Origin: Lamellibrachia columna | Lineage: Eukaryota; Annelida; Polychaeta; Sabellida; Siboglinidae | Assembly: GCA_963662155.1 (NCBI GenBank) | Contig: OY759275.1 | Location: 1,130,001 to 1,194,000, forward strand | Direction: 5' to 3' | DNA length: 64,000 nucleotides | Part shown: positions 52,270 to 64,000 of the stretch, piece by piece | How positions within the stretch are numbered: the first letter of the stretch is position 1 | How the letters are laid out: every line of letters begins with the position of its first letter | The notes under the pieces: generated by a model | The model's input: the letters and a program-made list of their open reading frames with translations, nothing else | Database searches by the model: none | Told to the model about the DNA's origin: nothing | Position numbers and translations under genes: made by a program

Positions 52270-55200
52270 ATTATAGTGTTAATTAATAACACATGTTGTA
52301 CCTTAGTTTGTTCAAGTTAGAAATAGGAAACAATATAGTGTTAATTAATAACACATGTTGTACCTTAGTTTGTTCAAGTTAGAAATAGGAAACAATATAG
52401 TGTTAATTAATAACACATGTTGTACTTTAGTTTGTTCAAGTTAGAAATATGAAACAATATAGTGTTAATTAATAACACATGTTGTACCTTAGTTTGTTCA
52501 AGTTAGAAATAGGAAACAATATAGTGTTAATTAATAACACATGTTGTACTTTAGTTTGTTCAAGTTAGAAATAGGAAACAATATAGTGCTAATTAATAAC
52601 ACATGTTGTACCTTAGTTTGTTCAAGTTAGAAATAGGAAACAATATAGTGTTAATTAATAACACATGTTGTACTTTAGTTTGTTCAAGTTAGAAATAGGA
52701 AACAATATAGTGTTAATTAATAACACATGTTGTACCTTAGTTTGTTCAAGTTAGAAATAGGAAACAATATAGTGTTAATCAATAACACATGTTGCACTTT
52801 AGTTTGTTCAAGTTAGAAATAGGAAACAATATAGTGTTAATTAATAACACATGCTGTACTTTAGTTTGTTCAAGTTAGAAATAGGAAACAATATAGTGTT
52901 AATTAATAACACATGTTGTACCTTAGTTTGTTCAAGTTAGAAATAGGAAACAATATAGTGTTAATTAATAACACATGTTGTACTTTAGTTTGTTCAAGTT
53001 AGAAATATGAAACAATATAGTGTTAATTAATAACACATGTTGTACTTTAGTTTGTTCAAGTTAGAAATAGGAAACAATATAGTGTTAATTAATAACACAT
53101 GTTGTACCTTAGTTTGTTCAAGTTAGAAATAGGAAACAATATAGTGTTAATTAATAACACATGTTGTACCTTAGTTTGTTCAAGTTAGAAATAGGAAACA
53201 ATATAGTGTTAATTAATAACACATGCTGTACTTTAGTTTGTTCAAGTTAGAAATAGGAAACAATATAGTGTTAATTAATAACACATGTTGTACTTTAGTT
53301 TGTTCAAGTTAGAAATATGAAACAATATAGTGCTAATTAATAACACATGTTGTACTTTAGTTTGTTCAAGTTAGAAATATGAAACAATATAGTGTTAATT
53401 AATAACACATGTTGTACCTTAGTTTGTTCAAGTTAGAAATAGGAAACAATATAGTGTTAATTAATAACACATGTTGTACCTTAGTTTGTTCAAGTTAGAA
53501 ATAGGAAACAATATAGTGTTAATTAATAACACATGTTGTACCTTAGTTTGTTCAAGTTAGAAATAGGAAACAATATAGTGTTAATTAATAACACATGTTG
53601 TACTTTAGTTTGTTCAAGTTAGAAATAGGAAACAATATAGTGCTAATTAATAACACATGCTGTACTTTAGTTTGTTCAAGTTAGAAATATGAAACAATAT
53701 AGTGTTAATTAATAACACATGTTGTACTTTAGTTTGTTCAAGTTAGAAATAGGAAACAATATAGTGTTAATTAATAACACATGTTGTACTTTAGTTTGTT
53801 CAAGTTAGAAATAGGAAACAATGTAGTGTTAATTAATAACACATGCTGTACTTTAGTTTGTTCAAGTTAGAAATATGAAACAATATAGTGTTAATTAATA
53901 ACACATGTTGTACTTTAGTTTGTTCAAGTTAGAAATAGGAAACAATATAGTGCTAATTAATAACACATGCTGTACTTTAGTTTGTTCAAGTTAGAAATAT
54001 GAAACAATATAGTGTTAATTAATAACACATGTTGTACCTTAGTTTGTTCAAGTTAGAAATATGAAACAATATAGTGTTAATTAATAACACATGTTGTACT
54101 TTAGTTTGTTCAAGTTAGAAATAGGAAACAATATAGTGTTAATTAATAACACATGTTGTACTTTAGTTTGTTCAAGTTAGAAATAGGAAACAATATAGTA
54201 TTAATTAATAACACATGTTGTACCTTAGTTTGTTCAAGTTAGAAATAGGAAACAATATAGTGTTAATTAATAACACATGTTGTACCTTAGTTTGTTCAAG
54301 TTAGAAATAGGAAACAATATAGTGTTAATTAATAACACATGTTGTACCTTAGTTTGTTCAAGTTAGAAATAGGAAACAATATAGTGTTAATTAATAACAC
54401 ATGTTGTACTTTAGTTTGTTCAAGTTAGAAATATGAAACAATATAGTGTTAATTAATAACACATGTTGTACCTTAGTTTGTTCAAGTTAGAAATAGGAAA
54501 CAATATAGTGTTAATTAATAACACATGTTGTACTTTAGTTTGTTCAAGTTAGAAATAGGAAACAATATAGTGTTAATTAATAACACATGTTGTACCTTAG
54601 TTTGTTCAAGTTAGAAATAGGAAACAATATAGTGTTAATTAATAACACATGTTGTACTTTAGTTTGTTCAAGTTAGAAATAGGAAACAATATAGTGTTAA
54701 TTAATAACACATGTTGTACCTTAGTTTGTTCAAGTTAGAAATAGGAAACAATATAGTGTTAATTAATAACACATGTTGTACTTTAGTTTGTTCAAGTTAG
54801 AAATATGAAACAATATAGTGTTAATTAATAACACATGTTGTACTTTAGTTTGTTCAAGTTAGAAATAGGAAACAATATAGTGTTAATTAATAACACATGT
54901 TGTACTTTAGTTTGTTCAAGTTAGAAATATGAAACAATATAGTGTTAATTAATAACACATGTTCTACCTTAGTTTGTTCAAGTTAGAAATAGGAAACAAT
55001 ATAGTGTTAATTAATAACACATGTTGTACCTTAGTTTGTTCAAGTTAGAAATAGGAAACAATATAGTGTTAATTAATAACACATGTTGTACCTTAGTTTG
55101 TTCAAGTTAGAAATAGGAAACAATATAGTGTTAATTAATAACACATGTTGTACTTTAGTTTGTTCAAGTTAGAAATATGAAACAATATAGTGTTAATTAA

Positions 55201-58200
55201 TAACACATGTTGTACTTTAGTTTGTTCAAGTTAGAAATAGGAAACAATATAGTGTTAATTAATAACACATGTTGTACTTTAGTTTGTTCAAGTTAGAAAT
55301 AGGAAACAATATAGTGCTAATTAATAACACATGTTGTACCTTAGTTTGTTCAAGTTAGAAATAGGAAACAATATAGTGTTAATTAATAACACATGTTCTA
55401 CCTTACTTTGTTCTAGTTAGAAATAGGAAACAATATAGTGTTAATTAATAACACATGTTGTACTTTAGTTTGTTCAAGTTAGAAATAGGAAACAATATAG
55501 TGTTAATTAATAACACATGTTGTACCTTAGTTTGTTCAAGTTAGAAATAGGAAACAATATAGTGTTAATTAATAACACATGTTGTACCTTAGTTTGTTCA
55601 AGTTAGAAATAGGAAACAATATAGTGTTAATTAATAACACATGTTGTACCTTAGTTTGTTCAAGTTAGAAATAGGAAACAATATAGTGTTAATTAATAAC
55701 ACATGTTGTACCTTAGTTTGTTCAAGTTAGAAATAGGAAACAATATAGTGTTAATTAATAACACATGTTGTACCTTAGTTTGTTCAAGTTAGAAATAGGA
55801 AACAATATAGTGTTAATTAATAACACATGTTGTACCTTAGTTTGTTCAAGTTAGAAATAGGAAACAATATAGTGTTAATTAATAACACATGTTGTACTTT
55901 AGTTTGTTCAAGTTAGAAATAGGAAACAATATAGTGTTAATTAATAACACATGTTGTACTTTAGTTTGTTCAAGTTAGAAATATGAAACAATATAGTGTT
56001 AATTAATAACACATGTTCTACCTTAGTTTGTTCAAGTTAGAAATAGGAAACAATATAGTGTTAATTAATAACACATGTTGTACCTTAGTTTGTTCAAGTT
56101 AGAAATAGGAAACAATATAGTGTTAATTAATAACACATGTTGTACTTTAGTTTGTTCAAGTTAGAAATAGGAAACAATATAGTGTTAATTAATAACACAT
56201 GTTGTACTTTAGTTTGTTCAAGTTAGAAATAGGAAACAATATAGTGTTAATTAATAACACATGTTGTACCTTAGTTTGTTCAAGTTAGAAATAGGAAACA
56301 ATATAGTGTTAATTAATAACACATGTTGTACCTTAGTTTGTTCAAGTTAGAAATAGGAAACAATATAGTGTTAATTAATAACACATGTTGTACCTTAGTT
56401 TGTTCAAGTTAGAAATAGGAAACAATATAGTGTTAATTAATAACACATGTTGTACCTTAGTTTGTTCAAGTTAGAAATAGGAAACAATATAGTGTTAATT
56501 AATAACACATGTTGTACCTTAGTTTGTTCAAGTTAGAAATAGGAAACAATATAGTGTTAATTAATAACACATGTTGTACCTTAGTTTGTTCAAGTTAGAA
56601 ATAGGAAACAATATAGTGTTAATTAATAACACATGTTGTACTTTAGTTTGTTCAAGTTAGAAATAGGAAACAATATAGTGTTAATTAATAACACATGTTG
56701 TACTTTAGTTTGTTCAAGTTAGAAATATGAAACAATATAGTGTTAATTAATAACACATGTTCTACCTTAGTTTGTTCAAGTTAGAAATAGGAAACAATAT
56801 AGTGTTAATTAATAACACATGTTGTACCTTAGTTTGTTCAAGTTAGAAATAGGAAACAATATAGTGTTAATTAATAACACATGTTGTACTTTAGTTTGTT
56901 CAAGTTAGAAATATGAAACAATATAGTGTTAATTAATAACACATGTTGTACCTTAGTTTGTTCAAGTTAGAAATAGGAAACAATATAGTGTTAATTAATA
57001 ACACATGTTGTACTTTAGTTTGTTCAAGTTAGAAATAGGAAACAATATAGTGTTAATTAATAACACATGTTGTACCTTAGTTTGTTCAAGTTAGAAATAG
57101 GAAACAATATAGTGCTAATTAATAACACATGTTGTACCTTAGTTTGTTCAAGTTAGAAATAGGAAACAATATAGTGTTAATTAATAACACATGTTCTACC
57201 TTAGTTTGTTCAAGTTAGAAATAGGAAACAATATAGTGTTAATTAATAACACATGTTGTACTTTAGTTTGTTCAAGTTAGAAATATGAAACAATATAGTG
57301 TTAATTAATAACACATGTTGTACCTTAGTTTGTTCAAGTTAGAAATAGGAAACAATATAGTGTTAATTAATAACACATGTTGTACTTTAGTTTGTTCAAG
57401 TTAGAAATAGGAAACAATATAGTGTTAATTAATAACACATGTTGTACCTTAGTTTGTTCAAGTTAGAAATAGGAAACAATATAGTGTTAATTAATAACAC
57501 ATGTTGTACCTTAGTTTGTTCAAGTTAGAAATAGGAAACAATATAGTGTTAAATAATAACACATGTTGTACCTTAGTTTGTTCAAGTTAGAAATAGGAAA
57601 CAATATAGTGTTAATTAATAACACATGTTGTACCTTAGTTTGTTCAAGTTAGAAATATGAAACAATATAGTGTTAATTAATAACACATGTTGTACTTTAG
57701 TTTGTTCAAGTTAGAAATAGGAAACAATATAGTGTTAATTAATAACACATGTTGTACTTTAGTTTGTTCAAGTTAGAAATATGAAACAATATAGTGTTAA
57801 TTAATAACACATGTTGTACCTTAGTTTGTTCAAGTTAGAAATAGGAAACAATATAGTGTTAATTAATAACACATGTTGTACCTTAGTTTGTTCAAGTTAG
57901 AAATAGGAAACAATATAGTGTTAAATAATAACACATGTTGTACCTTAGTTTGTTCAAGTTAGAAATAGGAAACAATATAGTGTTAATTAATAACACATGT
58001 TGTACTTTAGTTTGTTCAAGTTAGAAATATGAAACAATATAGTGTTAATTAATAACACATGTTGTACTTTAGTTTGTTCAAGTTAGAAATAGGAAACAAT
58101 ATAGTGTTAATTAATAACACATGTTGTACTTTAGTTTGTTCAAGTTAGAAATAGGAAACAATATAGTGTTAATTAATAACACATGTTGTACTTTAGTTTG

Positions 58201-58596
58201 TTCAAGTTAGAAATAGGAAACAATATAGTGCTAATTAATAACACATGTTGTACCTTAGTTTGTTCAAGTTAGAAATAGGAAACAATATAGTGTTAATTAA
58301 TAACACATGTTCTACCTTAGTTTGTTCAAGTTAGAAATAGGAAACAATATAGTGTTAATTAATAACACATGTTGTACTTTAGTTTGTTCAAGTTAGAAAT
58401 AGGAAACAATATAGTGTTAATTAATAACACATGTTGTACCTTAGTTTGTTCAAGTTAGAAATAGGAAACAATATAGTGTTAATTAATAACACATGTTGTA
58501 CCTTAGTTTGTTCAAGTTAGAAATAGGAAACAATATAGTGTTAATTAATAACACATGTTGTACCTTAGTTTGTTCAAGTTAGAAATAGGAAACAAT
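52270..58596. repeat. 62 bp minisatellite, ~102 copies, 6.3 kb
   Basis: The unit is atagtgttaattaataacac plus atgttgtaccttagtttgtt and caagttagaaataggaaaca. Length is essentially invariant at 62. Recurrent binary variants are gtacc or gtact, aatagg or aatatg, gtgtta or gtgcta, and gttgta or gttcta. The gtgtta/taacac arms are complementary. Confidence 0.97.
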
Positions 58597-58784
58597 CAAT
58601 TTTAGTAGTCATATTAATTCAAGTTTGGTCAATTTGACGAGAACATTAGATGCTAAAACACTGTATTTGTTTGAGGAAATAAAAAAGTTTTATTCATATT
58701 TGCTAATCATATTAATTTGTAATTGATCAACAAACACATGGAATTTCGGCGTCTTTATAATACTGATCAACGATAAGATCCAGC

Positions 58785-59205
58785 ATATGAAAGAATGTGG
58801 TTTCACAACCCTAGAGACAAGGAGGTTGAGAGATCAGATTGAAGATTTTAAGATATTGAATGGGTATGAAAATATTGATAGAAATATTTTTTTCTCACTT
58901 AAGAAAGATGGTAGACCTAGAGGACATGAGGTAACATTAGTAAAGGATCAGTGTAGATTGGATATCAGGAAGTACTCATTCTCACAGAGGACAAACAATG
59001 AATGGTACAAATTATCTACAGATTTTGTAACTGCTAGCAGCGTGAATTTGTTTAAAAACAAGGTCAACACATATCTCAGGAGTGCTGATTACACATAGAC
59101 AAAAAATGTTGGACTCTCGATAAGCCAATTGCTTCCTTGTCCACTTGCCATTTGGGCCTTTGCTTGAATGGCAATCTTGTTAAATCTTGTTAAATCTTAC
59201 ACCAT
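58785..59205 (+). mobile_element. CR1-like LINE 3' end (C-terminus and UTR)
   Basis: Encodes ECGFTTLETRRLRDQIED then FFSLKKDGRPRGHEVTLVKD and SFSQRTNNEWYKLS, to a stop at 59098. A UTR follows, with tgccatttgggc and terminal tandem ttaaatctt copies. It is the same family as 14337-15552. The 32 bp array begins ~20 nt past its end. Confidence 0.85.
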
Positions 59206-59224
59206 AAATTGATAAACACAGTGA

Positions 59225-62200
59225 CATAACATTTGTTTGGACACACTGTCATACACATTGACATTTATTTGGACACACTGTCATACACATTGACATTTAT
59301 TTGGACACACTGTCATACATATTGACATTTGTTTGGACACACTGTCATACATATTGACATTTATTTGGACACACTGTCATACATATTGACATTTGTTTGG
59401 ACACACTGTCATACATATTGACATTTGTTTGGACACACTGTCATACATATTGACATTTGTTTGGACACACTGTCATACATATTGACATTTGTTTGGACAC
59501 ACTGTCATACATATTGACATTTGTTTGGACACACTGTCATACATATTGACATTTATTTGGACACACTGTCATACATATTGACATTTGTTTGGACACACTG
59601 TCATACATATTGACATTTGTTTGGACACACTGTCATACATATTGACATTTGTTTGGACACACTGTCATACATATTGACATTTGTTTGGACACACTGTCAT
59701 ACATATTGGCATTTGTTTGGACACACTGTCATATATATTGGCATTTGTTTGGACACGATGTCATACATATTGGCATTTGTTTGGACACACTGTCATACAC
59801 ATTGACATTTGTCTGGACACACTGTCATATATACTGACATTTGTTTGGACACACTGTCATATATACTGACATTTATTTGGACACACTGTCATACACAGTC
59901 ACATTTGTTTGGACACACTGTCATACATATTAACATTTGTTTGGACACACTGTCATATATACTGACATTTGTTTGGACACACTGTCATACATATTGACAT
60001 TTGTTTGGACACACTGTCATACATATTGACATTTGTTTGGACACACTGTCATACATATTGGCATTTGTTTGGACACACTGTCATACATATTGGCATTTGT
60101 TTGGACACAATGTCATACATATTGGCATTTGTTTGGACACGATGTCATACATATTGGCATTTGTTTGGACACACTGTCATACACATTGACATTTGTCTGG
60201 ACACACTGTCATATATACTGACATTTGTTTGGACACACTGTCATATATACTGACATTTGTTTGGACACACTGTCATATATACTGACATTTATTTGGACAC
60301 ACTGTCATACACAGTCACATTTGTTTGGACACACTGTCATACATATTAACATTTGTTTGGACACACTGTCATATATACTGACATTTGTTTGGACACACTG
60401 TCATACATATTGACATTTGTTTGGACACACTGTCATATATACTGACATTTCTTTGGACACACTGTCATACACATTGACATTTGTTTGGACACACTGTCAT
60501 ACATATTGGCATTTGTTTGGACACACTGTCATACATACTGACATTTGTTTGGACACACTGTCATACATATTGACATTTGTTTGGACACACTGTCATACAT
60601 ATTGGCATTTGTTTGTACACACTGTCATACATATTGGCATTTGTTTGGACACAATGTCATACATATTGACATTTGTTTGGACACACTGTCATATATACTG
60701 ACATTTGTTTGGACACACTGTCATACATATTAACATTTGTTTGGACACATTCTCATACATACTGGCATTTGTTTGGACACACTGTCATACATATTGGCAT
60801 TTGTTTGGACACACTGTCATACATATTGGCATTTGTTTGGACACACTGTCATACATATTGACATTTGTTTGGACACACTGTCATATATACAGACATTTGT
60901 TTGGACACACTGTCATACATATTAACATTTGTTTAGACACACTGTCATATATACTGACATTTATTTGGACACACTGTCATACATATTGGCATTTGTTTGG
61001 ACACACTGTCATATATACTGACATTTGTTTGGACACACTGTCATACATATTGACATTTGTTTGGACACACTGTCATATATACAGACATTTGTTTGGACAC
61101 ACTGTCATATATACTGACATTTATTTGGACACACTGTCATACACAGTCACATTTGTTTGGACACACTGTCATACATATTAACATTTGTTTGGACACACTG
61201 TCATATATACAGACATTTGTTTGGACACACTGTCATACATATTAACATTTGTTTAGACACACTGTCATATATACTGACATTTATTTGGACACACTGTCAT
61301 ACATATTGGCATTTGTTTGGACACACTGTCATATATACTGACATTTGTTTGGACACACTGTCATACATATTGACATTTGTTTGGACACACTGTCATATAT
61401 ACAGACATTTGTTTGGACACACTGTCATATATACTGACATTTATTTGGACACACTGTCATACACAGTCACATTTGTTTGGACACACTGTCATACATATTA
61501 ACATTTGTTTGGACACACTGTCATATATACTGACATTTGTTTGGACACACTGTCATACATATTGACATTTGTTTGGACACACTGTCATATATACTGACAT
61601 TTATTTGGACACACTGTCATACACATTGACATTTGTTTGGACACACTGTCATACATATTAACATTTGTTTGGACACACTGTCATATATACTGACATTTGT
61701 TTGGACACACTGTCATATATACTGACATTTGTTTGGACACACTGTCATATATACTGACATTTGTTTGGACACACTGTCATATATACTGACATTTGTTTGG
61801 ACACACTGTCATACATATTGACATTTGTTTGGACACACTGTCATACATATTGGCATTTGTTTGGACACACTGTCATACATATTGGCATTTGTTTGGACAC
61901 ACTGTCATACATATTGATATTTGTTTGGACACACTGTCATACACATTGACATTTGTTTGGACACACTGTCATACATATTGACATTTGTTTGGACACACTG
62001 TCATACATATTGGCATTTGTTTGGACACACTGTCATACATATTGGCATTTGTTTGGACACACTGTCATACATATTGATATTTGTTTGGACACACTGTCAT
62101 ACATATTAACATTTGTTTGGACACATTGTCATATATACTGACATTTGTTTGGACACTCTGTCATACACATTGACATTTGTTTGGACACACTATCATATAT

Positions 62201-64000
62201 ACTGACATTTGTTTGGACACACTGTCATACACATTGACATTTGTTTGGACACACTATCATATATACTGACATTTGTTTGGACACACTGTCATACATATTG
62301 ACATTTGTTTGGACACACTGTCATACATATTGACATTTGTTTGGACACACTGTCATACATATTGACATTTGTTTGGACACACTGTCATACATATTGACAT
62401 TTGTTTGGACACACTGTCATACATATTGACATTTGTTTGGACACACTGTCATACATATTGACATTTATTTGGACACACTGTCATACATATTGACATTTGT
62501 TTGGACACACTGTCATACATATTGACATTTGTTTGGACACACTGTCATACATATTGACATTTGTTTGGACACACTGTCATACATATTGACATTTGTTTGG
62601 ACACACTGTCATACATATTGGCATTTGTTTGGACACACTGTCATATATATTGGCATTTGTTTGGACACGATGTCATACATATTGGCATTTGTTTGGACAC
62701 ACTGTCATACACATTGACACTTTTTGTCTGGACACACTGTCATATATACTGACATTTGTTTGGACACACTGTCATATATACTGACATTTATTTGGACACA
62801 CTGTCATACACAGTCACATTTGTTTGGACACACTGTCATACATATTAACATTTGTTTGGACACACTGTCATATATACTGACATTTGTTTGGACACACTGT
62901 CATACATATTGACATTTGTTTGGACACACTGTCATACATATTGACATTTGTTTGGACACACTGTCATACATATTAGCATTTGTTTGGACACACTGTCATA
63001 CATATTGGCATTTGTTTGGACACGATGTCATACATATTGGCATTTGTTTGGACACGATGTCATACATATTGGCATTTGTTTGGACACGATGTCATACATA
63101 TTGGCATTTGTTTGGACACACTGTCATACACATTGACATTTGTCTGGACACACTGTCATATATACTGACATTTGTTTGGACACACTGTCATATATACTGA
63201 CATTTGTTTGGACACACTGTCATATATACTGACATTTATTTGGACACACTGTCATACACAGTCACATTTGTTTGGACACACTGTCATACATATTAACATT
63301 TGTTTGGACACACTGTCATATATACTGACATTTGTTTGGACACACTGTCATACATATTGACATTTGTTTGGACACACTGTCATATATACTGACATTTCTT
63401 TGGACACACTGTCATACACATTGACATTTGTTTGGACACACTGTCATACATATTGGCATTTGTTTGGACACACTGTCATACATACTGACATTTGTTTGGA
63501 CACACTGTCATACATATTGACATTTGTTTGGACACACTGTCATACATATTGGCATTTGTTTGGACACACTGTCATACATATTGGCATTTGTTTGGACACA
63601 ATGTCATACATATTGACATTTGTTTGGACACACTGTCATATATACTGACATTTGTTTGGACACACTGACATACATATTAACATTTGTTTGGACACATTCT
63701 CATACATACTGGCATTTGTTTGGACACACTGTCATACATATTGGCATTTGTTTGGACACACTGTCATACATATTGGCATTTGTTTGGACACACTGTCATA
63801 CATATTGACATTTGTTTGGACACACTGTCATATATACAGACATTTGTTTGGACACACTGTCATACATATTAACATTTGTTTAGACACACTGTCATATATA
63901 CTGACATTTATTTGGACACACTGTCATACATATTGGCATTTGTTTGGACACACTGTCATATATACTGACATTTGTTTGGACACACTGTCATACATATTGA
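59225..64000. repeat. 32 bp minisatellite, ~149 copies, open at window end
   Basis: The unit is acatttgtttggacacactg plus tcatacatattg, with variants tatatactg, tacacattg, tacacagtc and gacacgatg. A large block recurs at offset 2912-2947 bp (59617-61050 against 62529-64000), and a 320 bp (10-unit) block repeats near 60705-61500. Confidence 0.96.

Overview
Eukaryotic (metazoan) genomic DNA, with no sign of bacterial or viral gene organisation. Coding sequence is broken into short exons with GT/AG borders. The rest is dominated by minisatellites plus decayed non-LTR retrotransposons and tRNA-type SINE pieces. CR1/Jockey- and RTE-like reverse transcriptase fragments together with a motile-cilium gene fit a marine invertebrate, probably a mollusc. 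That placement is inference, because no rRNA or marker gene is present.

The one real gene lies on the minus strand. I reconstruct 19 consecutive exons between 50463 and 16179 (E1 to E19 in transcript order). Every donor/acceptor pair keeps reading phase and the exons total 3600 nt, i.e. 1199 codons plus a TAG stop. I read it as the C-terminal part of CFAP54, a very large protein of the ciliary central apparatus. The 5' part of the gene would lie to the right of the window, and 50464-64000 would then be one intron of more than 13.5 kb.

Layout: 1-16178 is intergenic or 3' flank. It holds 21, 16, 31, 42, 51 and 32 bp arrays, a ~680 bp (TA)n tract, a 1.5 kb pyrimidine-rich tract and several LINE remnants. 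16179-50463 is the gene, whose introns are filled by about 25 tandem arrays. 50464-64000 is mostly two very large arrays: 62 bp x ~102 at 52270-58596, and 32 bp from 59225 past the window end. By my boundaries roughly two thirds of the window is tandem repeat.

The most unusual observation is that several intronic arrays are tandem copies of the gene's own exon-intron junctions. Units at the donors of E1, E15, E17 and E18 and at the acceptors of E7, E13, E15 and E16 carry the splice site, in most cases with adjoining exon bases, so one authentic site is followed or preceded by 2 to ~70 look-alikes. The E2 donor region shows a two-copy version. Other arrays start inside LINE coding sequence or inside a SINE B box. 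This suggests minisatellites here are often born by local duplication of whatever lies at a junction.
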